From Methylophilaceae bacterium (GTDB taxonomy: Bacteria; Pseudomonadota; Gammaproteobacteria; Burkholderiales; Methylophilaceae): a stretch of 56,816 nucleotides of DNA. Shown piece by piece: positions 8,355-16,598 of the stretch (within the stretch, counting starts at the first letter, position 1; the number at the start of each line of letters is the position of its first letter). The notes beneath the pieces were generated by a model, which worked only from the letters and a program-made list of their open reading frames with translations, did no database searches and had not been told where the DNA came from. The stretch spans positions 1 to 56,816 of the forward strand of contig CANMPB010000002.1 of the NCBI GenBank assembly GCA_947499625.1, written 5' to 3'. The position numbers were made by a program, and so were the translations under genes.

Positions 8355-8585
8355 TTATTTAAAGAATTCTTCTTCAGTTAAATCCATTAATTTAGAACAT
8401 TTCACATTTAAAGCTTTGGATATTTTAAATATTGTTTCAATGGAAGGTGATTTTTTCCCATATTCGAGTTCAGATATATAAACCCTTGCAAGATTAGCTT
8501 GAAGCGATAAATTTGCTTGAGTCAATTTTTTTTTGACACGGATTTTTTTTAAGGCTTTACCGAAAGCTTTTGTTTTTGTTTTCAT
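8355..8585 (-). CDS. Small XRE-family DNA-binding regulator (controller-protein-like)
   Basis: 76 residues, almost all one helix-turn-helix domain: ALKKIRVKKKLTQANLSLQA then NLARVYISELEYGKKSPSIE and TIFKISKALNV. Size and pattern (TQxxLxxxxxLxRxYISxLExGxxxPSIxTIxKI) recall controller (C) proteins of restriction-modification systems, and also small phage- or toxin-antitoxin-type regulators. No methylase, endonuclease or toxin gene is next to it. A perfect 6+6 dyad overlaps its probable promoter (8625-8654), which suggests autoregulation. Its targets are unknown. It could be a remnant of a lost accessory cassette. Confidence 0.85.
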   Translation of the reverse strand: MKTKTKAFGKALKKIRVKKKLTQANLSLQANLARVYISELEYGKKSPSIETIFKISKALNVKCSKLMDLTEEEFFK

Positions 8586-8624
8586 GGGATGTACATTAAA
8601 CGTCTATCGCATAACTGTCTTCTA

Positions 8625-8654
8625 CCTATAGTTGACTATAAAATTTATAATCAA
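8625..8654 (-). promoter_or_regulatory. Promoter and overlapping dyad operator of the XRE gene
   Basis: On the minus strand, TTGATT (8649-8654), an 18-bp spacer and TATAGG (8625-8630). The dyad TATAGT-CA-ACTATA (minus-strand reading, plus 8627-8640) covers the -10 and spacer. A repressor bound there would block RNA polymerase. The TATAGTC core resembles C-protein boxes. Function is inferred. Confidence 0.45.
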
Positions 8655-8757
8655 ATGCTAGTAAAGGATCTATGACTCTTTGTTAACTTTAAACAGCAAA
8701 CGTATAGGTTGCGATCCATATAAATTAAATACACCAAAAAATGACATCTTATAGGTG

Positions 8758-8766
8758 TGTTAAAAT
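8758..8766 (+). promoter_or_regulatory. Extended -10 promoter of rnpB
   Basis: TGTTAAAAT: an extended -10 (TGn followed by TAAAAT, 8761-8766) ends six bases before the first nucleotide of the RNase P RNA. ATGACA at 8741-8746 is too close (14 bp) to be an ideal -35, so the extended -10 probably carries the activity. Confidence 0.5.
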
Positions 8767-8772
8767 TCATGA

Positions 8773-9063
8773 GAAGCTGACTAGACAGTCGCTGCTTGTT
8801 AACTCAAGGAGAGGAAAGTCCGGGCTCCACAGAGCGGAGTGACGGCTAACGGCCGTACGTTGTGAAACGAGGAATAGGGCCACAGAGACGAGCGTATTTA
8901 GTTACGGTGAAACGCGGTAACCTCCACTCGGAGCAAAGTCAAATAGGGTAGTAATAGCACGGCTCGTGTTGCTACCGGGTAGACTGCTTGAGTGCATGAG
9001 TAATCATGTGCCTAGATGAATGACTGTCCACGACAGAACCCGGCTTATCGGTTGGCTTCAACT
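8773..9063 (+). ncRNA. rnpB: RNase P RNA, type A, shortened
   Basis: This is the catalytic RNA that removes 5' leaders from tRNA precursors. The 5' end GAAGCTGAC pairs with GTTGGCTTC at the 3' end (helix P1). The conserved cores are all present: GAGGAAAGTCCGGGCTCC, CTCGGAGCAAAGTCAAATAGG, and CTAGATGAATGACTGTCC then ACAGAACCCGGCTTATCGG. At about 290 nt it is much shorter than the 377-nt E. coli RNA. P3 is a tiny hairpin, and the segment between P11 and the CTCC strand is about 40 nt, leaving no room for P13/P14. The mature 3' end is estimated. Confidence 0.97.
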
Positions 9064-9124
9064 TTTTCTTAAAAATCTTCCAGTTTTATCCGTCTAAACC
9101 CTTGTCATATATGAAAAAACCTTC

Positions 9125-9151
9125 AAAAAAGAGCTTGCAGAGCTCTTTTTT
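9125..9151 (+). terminator. Rho-independent terminator after rnpB
   Basis: An 11-bp perfect stem (9125-9135 AAAAAAGAGCT with 9141-9151), a five-base loop TGCAG, and a T run on the 3' arm. It lies about 60 bases after the RNase P RNA and isolates it from the mraZ transcription unit. Confidence 0.85.
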
Positions 9152-9170
9152 ATTATCTATAGTGTCATTA

Positions 9171-9195
9171 GTGGAAAAAAGTGGTTTTTTGTGGG
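9171..9195 (+). promoter_or_regulatory. Three direct GTGG repeats with 10-bp period: probable MraZ operator
   Basis: GTGGA, GTGGT and GTGGG begin at 9171, 9181 and 9191, exactly one DNA turn apart, about 75 bp before mraZ. MraZ proteins of proteobacteria bind TGGGN/GTGGG-type repeats separated by five bases upstream of their own dcw operon, and this layout fits. One inverted copy (CCCAC, 9232-9236) follows. No convincing -35/-10 pair was identified in the gap. Confidence 0.65.
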
Positions 9196-9268
9196 GAATT
9201 TCTAAGTAGAACTAAGGGTATTTAGTAATTTCCCACTTTTTTTGAATTAAATAACTAGGTCGGTAATT

Positions 9269-9715
9269 ATGTTTAGAGGCGCTAATCTCTTGAATATTGA
9301 TGCTAAAGGCAGAATGGCTATGCCGACAAAGCATAGGGAGGATTTGCTCACCCAATCTTCAGGTAATTTAGTCATTACAGCACACCCCCATGGATGTTTA
9401 TTAATTTACCCCCAAATGGCTTGGGAACCTATCCAGTCAAAGATCATGGCACTTTCAAGTTTTGATAAAAAATCGAGCGCGTTACAAAGATTGCTCGTGG
9501 GTTATGCAGAAGACATGTCACTGGATACAGCAGGCCGATTGCTCCTATCTCAAGTATTAAGAGAATTTGCAGGGATAGATAAACAGGCCATGTTAGTGGG
9601 ACAGGGAAGTCATTTCGAACTTTGGGATAAAGAAGCTTGGGATCAACAAATGCAGAATGCTACTCAACAAGAAGCTTCAAGTATGCCAATTGAACTCGAA
9701 GGATTCTCACTTTAA
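9269..9715 (+). CDS. mraZ: Transcriptional regulator MraZ
   Basis: 148 residues, the usual length. It has two SpoVT-AbrB-like DNA-binding domains, the first with FRGANLLNIDAKGRMAMPTKHRE and the second with YAEDMSLDTAGRLLLSQVLREFAGI; the DxxGR motif is in both. MraZ forms a ring that binds repeats in front of the dcw operon and represses it. It is the first gene of the cluster and lies behind matching repeats (9171-9195). The rsmH start follows 24 bases after its stop. Confidence 0.97.
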   Translation: MFRGANLLNIDAKGRMAMPTKHREDLLTQSSGNLVITAHPHGCLLIYPQMAWEPIQSKIMALSSFDKKSSALQRLLVGYAEDMSLDTAGRLLLSQVLREFAGIDKQAMLVGQGSHFELWDKEAWDQQMQNATQQEASSMPIELEGFSL

Positions 9716-9739
9716 CGATGCAATTTAATTTAATACCTC

Positions 9740-10690
9740 ATGAATCAAGCACAACGTAATTTTAATCATGATCACATCACTGTCCTTTTAAGCGAAGCAG
9801 TTGAGCATTTAGTTTTAAAAAAAGATGGTGTTTATGTGGATTGCACATTTGGACGAGGTGGACATAGTAAGTTAATTTTAGAAAAGTTAAACCAAGAAGG
9901 CAGATTAATTGCGATTGATCGCGATCAATCTGCGTATGAAGAAGGTTTAAAAATTAAAGACACGAGATTCGAAATTGTGCATGCACATTTTTCGGAAATT
10001 GATGAAGTCTTAGAGGCAAAAGGCATTTTAAAAGTAGATGGTATCCTGCTTGATCTCGGTATTTCATCACCTCAAATTGATGAGGGTGCTCGTGGGTTTA
10101 GTTTTAGATTCGATGCGTATCTCGATATGCGCATGGATCAGACAAAGGGCGTAACAGCAGCTGAACTTTTAAAAAAGATTGAACAAAAAGAACTAGAAAA
10201 AATTTTAAAAGAATATGGTGAAGAGAAATTTGCACGAAGAATTTCAACTGCGATTATTAAAGAGAGGGATGAAGTAGGTTCGATTGAAACGACAAAACAA
10301 CTTGCAAAAATTGTCGCAGACCATATGCCCAAAAAAGAAATTGGACAAGATCCTGCAACACGAACATTTCAAGCGTTAAGAATCTATGTAAATCGAGAGC
10401 TGGAAGAGTTGAGAGAAGTGCTACCTAAAATTTTAGAGCTATTAAAAACAGACGGCATCATGGTAGTGATTAGCTTCCATTCACTCGAAGACAGAATTGT
10501 GAAGCAATTTATTAACAATGAGAAAAATAGAGACACCTTACCCCCTAATTTTCCTATTAGAAGTGATCAATTACCAAAACCCCGATTGAATATTGTGACA
10601 AAACCTATTAGACCTAGCGAACCTGAAGTAAAACGTAATCCAAGAGCAAGAAGCGGAATTATGCGAGTTGCTGAAAGGACTGCATATTAG
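9740..10690 (+). CDS. rsmH: 16S rRNA (cytosine1402-N4)-methyltransferase RsmH
   Basis: 316 residues, typical. The SAM-binding motif YVDCTFGRGGHS is near residue 35, then GILLDLGISSPQID, GFSFRFDAYLDMRMD and VVISFHSLEDRIVKQF, the RsmH signatures. It N4-methylates C1402 of 16S rRNA, the same nucleotide that RsmI (6469-7314) modifies on the ribose, so both enzymes for this m4Cm residue are in the window. The stop is directly followed by ftsL. Confidence 0.98.
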   Translation: MNQAQRNFNHDHITVLLSEAVEHLVLKKDGVYVDCTFGRGGHSKLILEKLNQEGRLIAIDRDQSAYEEGLKIKDTRFEIVHAHFSEIDEVLEAKGILKVDGILLDLGISSPQIDEGARGFSFRFDAYLDMRMDQTKGVTAAELLKKIEQKELEKILKEYGEEKFARRISTAIIKERDEVGSIETTKQLAKIVADHMPKKEIGQDPATRTFQALRIYVNRELEELREVLPKILELLKTDGIMVVISFHSLEDRIVKQFINNEKNRDTLPPNFPIRSDQLPKPRLNIVTKPIRPSEPEVKRNPRARSGIMRVAERTAY

Positions 10691-10954
10691 ATGACAAAAG
10701 TGAATTTTATTTTATTTTTTGTAATCCTACTTATGGCGCTTGCAAAAATAAACTCACAGCATCAATCAAGAAAACTTTATTTTGAGCTTGATCAACAAAA
10801 AGAGATTGGTCAAAAGCTAAATTCTGAGTATAGCCAATTGCAAGTTGAGCAGAGCACTTGGGCCATGCACGGAAGAGTCGAAGAAGTCGCAAAAAAAACA
10901 TTAAAGATGAAAACTCCCGAGCCTAAAAAAATTATTTTGTTGGAGAAACCTTGA
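10691..10954 (+). CDS. ftsL: Cell division protein FtsL
   Basis: 87 residues. One N-terminal membrane helix (about 4-18) is followed by a periplasmic coiled-coil segment (SRKLYFELDQQKEIGQKLNS), the bitopic layout of FtsL. FtsL forms a complex with FtsB and FtsQ that activates FtsWI septal peptidoglycan synthesis. Sequence conservation in the family is low, so the call rests on size, topology and its position between rsmH and ftsI. It begins right after the rsmH stop, and its TGA overlaps the ftsI TTG start. Confidence 0.92.
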   Translation: MTKVNFILFFVILLMALAKINSQHQSRKLYFELDQQKEIGQKLNSEYSQLQVEQSTWAMHGRVEEVAKKTLKMKTPEPKKIILLEKP

Positions 10955-12696
10955 GTTTATTTATCAACAATAAAGTTGAGAAGACATTTTTTGAGCTCTC
11001 GGGTATTCGAAGAAGATTAATTTTACTTCTATTTTTGGCCGGATTCTTAACGCTTATTTTTAGAGCATTCTATTTACAAAGTTTAGATAAAAAATTTTTA
11101 CAATCGAAAGGAAATGCTACGAGCACTCGAGTAATTTCTCTTTATGCAGATAGAGGAAAAATTACTGATAGGAATGGCGATATTCTAGCGATCAGTAGTC
11201 CGGTAGAGTCAGTGTGGGTAAATCCACCAAACGTGAAAATAACTAAAGATCAAAAATTAGAACTAGAAAATATTCTTAAGTTAAGCGCTAATGAGGTTGA
11301 TCAAAAACTACTAAACAATAAAAAAGAATTTATATATCTCAAAAGACAAATCTCGCCTGAAGATGCAAGAAGATTGCAAGCGTTGAAAATACCTGGAGTA
11401 TTTTTTCAGAAAGAGTTTAAGAGATTTTATCCAGCTGCTGACATCACAGCTAATTTAGTTGGATTTACTAATCTAGATAATATAGGACAAGAAGGCATTG
11501 AGCTTTCCCAGAATAAATTTCTTTCCGGTAAGCTCGGCAGTAAAAAAGTTATTAAAGATCGTGCTGGCAAGATTGTTGATGATCTCCAGGAAGTGAAACT
11601 ACCTCAAGACGGGCATGACATAAAACTTTCAATTGACGCAAGAATTCAATATTTAACGTATAGAGAATTAGCTAAATCAATTGATATTCATAAAGCTAAA
11701 GCAGGCTCGGCTATTGTGTTAGATGCAAAAACTGGAGAGGTGCTAGCTATGGCAAATCTTCCTTCTTATAACCCCAACAATTTTAGGGAAGGTGGCGGCC
11801 CTACAAGGAATCGAGCAGTGACAGATGTATTTGAGCCTGGATCAACGATCAAACCATTTACAGTCTCTTCAGCATTAGATGCTGGAATTCTTAATCCAAG
11901 TTCATTGGTGGAAGTTTCATCAGGATTTATGAAAATTGGATCAGCTACGATTCATGATGCTCATTCTGACAAAAGCAAGCCATTCATGACAGTTTCAGAA
12001 GTAATTACTAAATCTTCTAATGTGGGAGCTGCAAGAATTGGATTAATGCAAACGCCTAAAGATTTATGGTCCACCTTAAATAAGGTAGGGTTTGGAATGC
12101 AAACAGGTGTAGGATTTCCGGGAGAAGTATCTGGAAGACTTCGTGATTATAAAAATTGGGGGAAAGTAGATCAGGCAACTATATCTTTCGGACATGGAAT
12201 TAATTTAACTCTTCTTCAGTTAGCCCAATCTTATACAGTTTTTGCTAATGACGGAGAAATGAAGCCAGTTACATTGTTTAAAAAAGAAGAAATTCCTATG
12301 GGTACAAAAGTATTTTCAAAGCAAACAGTTAAGACAATGGTAGACATGATGGAGCAAGTTGTTGAAGAGGGTACCGGAAGTAATGCAAAAATTATCGGAT
12401 ACAGAGTTGCAGGAAAAACAGGCACGGCTGAGAAAATTGGAGCAAGCGGGGCTTATGAAAAGAATAAAAATATAGGTTCATTCATAGGTCTGGCCCCAGC
12501 TTCAAATCCAAGAATTATTATGGCCGTGATGATAGATGAGCCAAGTCTTGGAAGTCATTTCGGTGGAGTAGTAGCTGCCCCAGTATTTAGTAGCGTGATG
12601 GCTGATGTCATGAAGATATTAAAAATTCCTCAAGATATAAAAACTCAAAACAAAGCTCTGCCGCAAGATAAGACTAATTCTAAAGAAACGATATGA
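10951..12696 (+). CDS. ftsI: Septal peptidoglycan transpeptidase FtsI (PBP3)
   Basis: 581 residues with a TTG start in a TTGA overlap with ftsL; GGAG five bases upstream supports it. One membrane helix (about 22-42), a pedestal domain beginning with DRGKITDRNGDILA, then the penicillin-binding transpeptidase domain with active-site S298 in STIK, SSN (355-357) and KTGT (489-492). It crosslinks septal peptidoglycan in the periplasm together with FtsW. It ends with an ATGA overlap into murE. The catalytic motifs are intact and no resistance-type change is obvious. Confidence 0.98.
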   Translation: MSLFINNKVEKTFFELSGIRRRLILLLFLAGFLTLIFRAFYLQSLDKKFLQSKGNATSTRVISLYADRGKITDRNGDILAISSPVESVWVNPPNVKITKDQKLELENILKLSANEVDQKLLNNKKEFIYLKRQISPEDARRLQALKIPGVFFQKEFKRFYPAADITANLVGFTNLDNIGQEGIELSQNKFLSGKLGSKKVIKDRAGKIVDDLQEVKLPQDGHDIKLSIDARIQYLTYRELAKSIDIHKAKAGSAIVLDAKTGEVLAMANLPSYNPNNFREGGGPTRNRAVTDVFEPGSTIKPFTVSSALDAGILNPSSLVEVSSGFMKIGSATIHDAHSDKSKPFMTVSEVITKSSNVGAARIGLMQTPKDLWSTLNKVGFGMQTGVGFPGEVSGRLRDYKNWGKVDQATISFGHGINLTLLQLAQSYTVFANDGEMKPVTLFKKEEIPMGTKVFSKQTVKTMVDMMEQVVEEGTGSNAKIIGYRVAGKTGTAEKIGASGAYEKNKNIGSFIGLAPASNPRIIMAVMIDEPSLGSHFGGVVAAPVFSSVMADVMKILKIPQDIKTQNKALPQDKTNSKETI

Positions 12697-14123
12697 AGAG
12701 TGTATTAAAAAAAAATAGACAACATCTCTCTGATATATCAAACGATAGTAGACATACAAAAAAAAATTCTTTATTTTTAGCTTATCCTGGAATACATCAA
12801 GATGGTCGATCTTATATCGAGGCTGCAATTAAAAAAGGCGCCCAAGTAATATTTTATGAAAAGAAAAATTTTATTTGGAAAAAATCATGGAATGTTACCC
12901 ATCATGCTATTACCGATTTACAGAATAAAGAAGGTGAAATTGCCCATATTTTTTTTAAAGAACCTTCCAAGAAACTACTCACTATCGGCATTACTGGTAC
13001 AAATGGAAAAACATCATGTGCATACTGGATAGCTGAAATACAAAATCTTTTAGGTAAAAAAACAGGCCTAATAGGCACGCTTGGATACGGCTACAAGAAA
13101 TTAAAGCCACATACATATACAACGCCCGATGCGATATCAAATCAACGTATTTTAAGGCAATTTAAAAATAAAAAAATGAAATCAGCTGTAATTGAAGTTT
13201 CATCTCATGCTTTATCCCAAGGAAGAGTGAACGGCGTTCTTTTCGATGTGGCCGTGTTTACAAATTTATCAAGAGACCATTTAGATTACCATCTAAACTT
13301 TAACAATTATTTCAATGAAAAAAAGAAGTTATTTCACGTTCCATCATTAAAAGTCGCAGTAATTAATATTGATGATTCTTACGGAAAAAAACTTAGAACT
13401 TCCCTCGATAAAAATAAGATAAAAGTTTTAAGTTATGGAATAAAAGGTGGGGATATTAAAGCGATAGATATTGAATATTCAAATTCGAGCACATGTTTTA
13501 AAATTGAATATAAAAAAGAAATATACGAAGTAAAAGCGCCTCTAATAGGGGAATTTAATGTTTATAACTTGTTAGCAGTTATTGCTTCATTAGTAGCATC
13601 TGGCTACCCAATTCAAAAAATTGTAAAAAAGATAAGCTTTCTATCGCAGGTGCCAGGAAGAATGGAAAGGTTAGGCTCTAAAAATACTCCTAAAATCTTT
13701 GTCGATTATGCACATACACCAGATGCTTTAAAAAAAGCGCTACAAACTCTTAAAAAGCAAACCGATGGCAATCTCATTTGCATATTTGGATGTGGTGGGG
13801 ATCGAGATACCGGAAAAAGAAAAGATATGGCAGAAGTAGCTTCTAATATAGCAGATATTAATTTTATTACTTCAGACAATCCAAGAAATGAAAATCCTAA
13901 AACTATTATTAGCCAGATTAGTAAGTACATGAAGGGATATTATCGAGCGGAACCTGATCGAAATAAAGCAATAGAAAAAGCGATTAAATATGCCAAAAAA
14001 GATGACATGATTCTCATCGCTGGAAAAGGCCATGAAACTTATCAAGAGATCAAAGGAGTTAGATATCCATTTAGTGATCAAACCTGCGCTAAAAAAGCAC
14101 TTAAAGTTTACAAGGCGAACTGA
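12693..14123 (+). CDS. murE: UDP-MurNAc-L-Ala-D-Glu--meso-diaminopimelate ligase
   Basis: 476 residues. The Mur-ligase ATP motif TGTNGKTS is at 101-108, and KFKNK and EVSSHALSQGR lie in the central domain. The C-terminal DNPR motif (D395-R398) marks meso-diaminopimelate, not lysine, as the amino acid added, in keeping with a Gram-negative wall and with dapA at 52574. It adds the third residue of the peptide stem in the cytoplasm. It starts in an ATGA overlap with ftsI, and murF begins at the next base after its stop. Confidence 0.98.
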   Translation: MKSVLKKNRQHLSDISNDSRHTKKNSLFLAYPGIHQDGRSYIEAAIKKGAQVIFYEKKNFIWKKSWNVTHHAITDLQNKEGEIAHIFFKEPSKKLLTIGITGTNGKTSCAYWIAEIQNLLGKKTGLIGTLGYGYKKLKPHTYTTPDAISNQRILRQFKNKKMKSAVIEVSSHALSQGRVNGVLFDVAVFTNLSRDHLDYHLNFNNYFNEKKKLFHVPSLKVAVINIDDSYGKKLRTSLDKNKIKVLSYGIKGGDIKAIDIEYSNSSTCFKIEYKKEIYEVKAPLIGEFNVYNLLAVIASLVASGYPIQKIVKKISFLSQVPGRMERLGSKNTPKIFVDYAHTPDALKKALQTLKKQTDGNLICIFGCGGDRDTGKRKDMAEVASNIADINFITSDNPRNENPKTIISQISKYMKGYYRAEPDRNKAIEKAIKYAKKDDMILIAGKGHETYQEIKGVRYPFSDQTCAKKALKVYKAN

Positions 14124-15470
14124 ATGGAACTTACCCTAAATCAGCTTAGAAAAATTGTTGCTGGCAAATATTACGGCGACGCTAGCTTACTTAAAAAAAC
14201 GATTAAAAATATTTCAATCAATAGTAACGCAATTAAAAAAAATGATCTATTCATAGGAATCAAAGGCGAAAAATTTAATGGAGATGATTTTGCAAAAAGC
14301 GCCATTAAAAATGGCGCCTTAGCTGCAGTTATATCCTGCGACATAAAAGAATTAGAAAATAAAATTATTGTTAAAAATGGGCGTGAGGCTTTAGGTAAAA
14401 TCGCTCAGTATTGGAAAGCACAATCTAAATTGCATCTTGTCGCGATTACAGGTAGCAATGGTAAAACAACTACAAAAGAAATGATTGGAAGCATTCTTAC
14501 TTTCCATATAAAAAGTAAATTAAAAGTTCTTATGAGCCAAGGAAATTTCAATAACGATATAGGTCTGCCACTCTCTTTATTGAATATTAAAAAAACACAA
14601 AAATATGCCGTAGTTGAAATGGGAATGAATCATAAAGGCGAAATAAAATATTTAAGTAAAATTGCAAACCCAGATGTTGCTGTGGTGACGAATATAGGTG
14701 AAGCCCACATCAAATTTTTTGACTCGAAAGAAGGTATCGCAAAAGCTAAATCAGAAATATTCTCTGGATTAAAAGATAATGGTGTTGCTGTTATTAATAG
14801 AGAAGATGAGTTTTATAGCCTGCTAACAATTGCTGCACGACGAAAAAAAATTATTACTTTTGGACTTAGCTCAAATTCTGATGTACATGTAAAAAAGACG
14901 ATTCAAGGAATTTCTCATATTAAAACGCCAAAAGGACTTGTAGAAGTTAAAGTTAAATTAGAAGGTGAGCACAATTTAAAAAATGCACTTGCAGCAATTG
15001 CCGCTTCTCTCGCGTTAAAAATCCCTTTAAAGACTATTAAAAAAGGCATTGAATCTATTAAGTTTGTTCATGGAAGATTAGAGATTAAAAAGGGACTTCA
15101 TGGCTGCATTTTGATTGACGATACCTATAATGCAAATCCTGCATCAATGCAAGCTGCAATAGATGTATTAGCAAATCAAGATTGTGAAAAGATATTAATT
15201 ATTGGTGATATGGGTGAGCTAGGGAAAAAAGCAGCTGAGTATCATAAATCAATAGGTGCCTATATTAATAAAAATAAAATATCGGATGTAGTTGGAACAG
15301 GAAAATTAACAAAATATGTAATAGATAACTGCCAAGGCAATGCAAAGTGGTTTGAAGATAAGAAGACGCTTATTCAATATGTCAAAACTAAGGTAAAGAA
15401 GAATTCTTGCGTACTTGTCAAAGGCTCTCGGTTTATGAAAATGGAAGAAGTTGTAGACGCACTTACTTAA
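14124..15470 (+). CDS. murF: UDP-MurNAc-tripeptide--D-Ala-D-Ala ligase
   Basis: 448 residues. ATP-binding [12 protein letters not shown] (about 109-120), the EMGMNHKGEI block, the NIGEAHIKFF motif and the substrate-side DDTYNANPASMQAAI mark it as MurF rather than another Mur ligase. It adds D-Ala-D-Ala, the product of Ddl (22439-23344), to finish the cytoplasmic UDP-MurNAc-pentapeptide. It directly abuts murE; a 24-bp gap with an AGGA ribosome site leads to mraY. Codon use is very Lys/Ile rich, as in murE. Confidence 0.98.
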   Translation: MELTLNQLRKIVAGKYYGDASLLKKTIKNISINSNAIKKNDLFIGIKGEKFNGDDFAKSAIKNGALAAVISCDIKELENKIIVKNGREALGKIAQYWKAQSKLHLVAITGSNGKTTTKEMIGSILTFHIKSKLKVLMSQGNFNNDIGLPLSLLNIKKTQKYAVVEMGMNHKGEIKYLSKIANPDVAVVTNIGEAHIKFFDSKEGIAKAKSEIFSGLKDNGVAVINREDEFYSLLTIAARRKKIITFGLSSNSDVHVKKTIQGISHIKTPKGLVEVKVKLEGEHNLKNALAAIAASLALKIPLKTIKKGIESIKFVHGRLEIKKGLHGCILIDDTYNANPASMQAAIDVLANQDCEKILIIGDMGELGKKAAEYHKSIGAYINKNKISDVVGTGKLTKYVIDNCQGNAKWFEDKKTLIQYVKTKVKKNSCVLVKGSRFMKMEEVVDALT

Positions 15471-15494
15471 AATTTTTAGGAAAGATAAAAAATT

Positions 15495-16598
15495 ATGTTG
15501 CTCGAATTATTTAAATTTTTAGCAAAAGAGATTCATGGATTTAATGTATTTAATTACATTACATTACGGGCAGTGATGGCGACGATCACCTCATTAGTGA
15601 TTTCTTTTGCCTTTGGTCCATGGTTAATCAAGAAACTTAATCAGTACAATATAGGGCAAGCTGTTAGATCAGACGGTCCTAGAGATCATTTAATTAAGAC
15701 AGGCACACCCACAATGGGAGGTGGCTTGATATTGGTCTCGATTATTGTATCAACCTTATTATGGGCAGATATAACAAATAATTATATTTGGCTGTTGTTA
15801 ATTGTCACGCTTGGTTTCGGCCTTATTGGATTTGTAGATGACTTAAAAAAAGTTATTTATAAAGATCCTAATGGTATTAGTGCAGGTCAAAAGTATTTAT
15901 GGCAGTCAATAATAGGCCTTAGCGCATCTATATATCTTTGGTCAAATGCCGTCACTCCTGAACAGACATCACTTATTCTTCCTTTCTTTAAGAATGTGAG
16001 TTTTTCGATGAATGGCCTCACCTTTATTCTTTTAAGTTATATCGTCATCGTAGGAAGTAGTAATGCTGTAAATCTTACAGATGGACTCGATGGTCTCGCT
16101 ATCATGCCAGCAGTTATGGTTGCAAGTGCTTTAGGCGTATTTGCATACGTCGCAGGCAACTTTGTCATAGCTAAATATTTAAGTATTCCATATATAAGTG
16201 GCGCCGGTGAATTAGCTATATTTTGCACAGCAATGGCAGGCGCTGGTTTAGGCTTCCTATGGTTTAACACTTATCCTGCGGAAGTTTTTATGGGCGATTT
16301 AGGCGCCCTTGCTCTAGGCGCTGCTATTGGAACTGTTGCAGTCATTGTCAGGCAAGAAATTGTTTTATTTATTATGGGTGGCATTTTTGTGGTTGAGACT
16401 TTTTCTGTTGCTATCCAAGTTGTGTACTTTAAATATACTAAATTTAAATATGGTGTCGGCAAGCGCATTTTCCTTATGGCCCCACTTCATCATCATTATG
16501 AGAAAAAGGGCTGGAAAGAAACTCAAGTAGTTGTTAGATTTTGGATCATCACAATGATGCTTGTATTAATTGGCATTTCATCACTAAAGATTAGATGA
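15495..16598 (+). CDS. mraY: Phospho-MurNAc-pentapeptide transferase (lipid I synthase)
   Basis: 367 residues, about ten membrane helices. The MraY signatures are [19 protein letters not shown] (catalytic Asp pair), [26 protein letters not shown] and [14 protein letters not shown]. It joins phospho-MurNAc-pentapeptide to undecaprenyl phosphate at the inner face of the inner membrane. The AGGA ribosome site is about 13 bases before the ATG. It ends in an ATGA overlap with murD. Confidence 0.99.
   Translation: MLLELFKFLAKEIHGFNVFNYITLRAVMATITSLVISFAFGPWLIKKLNQYNIGQAVRSDGPRDHLIKTGTPTMGGGLILVSIIVSTLLWADITNNYIWLLLIVTLGFGLIGFVDDLKKVIYKDPNGISAGQKYLWQSIIGLSASIYLWSNAVTPEQTSLILPFFKNVSFSMNGLTFILLSYIVIVGSSNAVNLTDGLDGLAIMPAVMVASALGVFAYVAGNFVIAKYLSIPYISGAGELAIFCTAMAGAGLGFLWFNTYPAEVFMGDLGALALGAAIGTVAVIVRQEIVLFIMGGIFVVETFSVAIQVVYFKYTKFKYGVGKRIFLMAPLHHHYEKKGWKETQVVVRFWIITMMLVLIGISSLKIR

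Noticed and set aside
8586..8772. Possible tRNA or small RNA gene between the XRE gene and rnpB
   Set aside because: No T-loop (GTTCRANYC) or acceptor-stem pairing is visible; the region is explained by the two promoters and the dyad.
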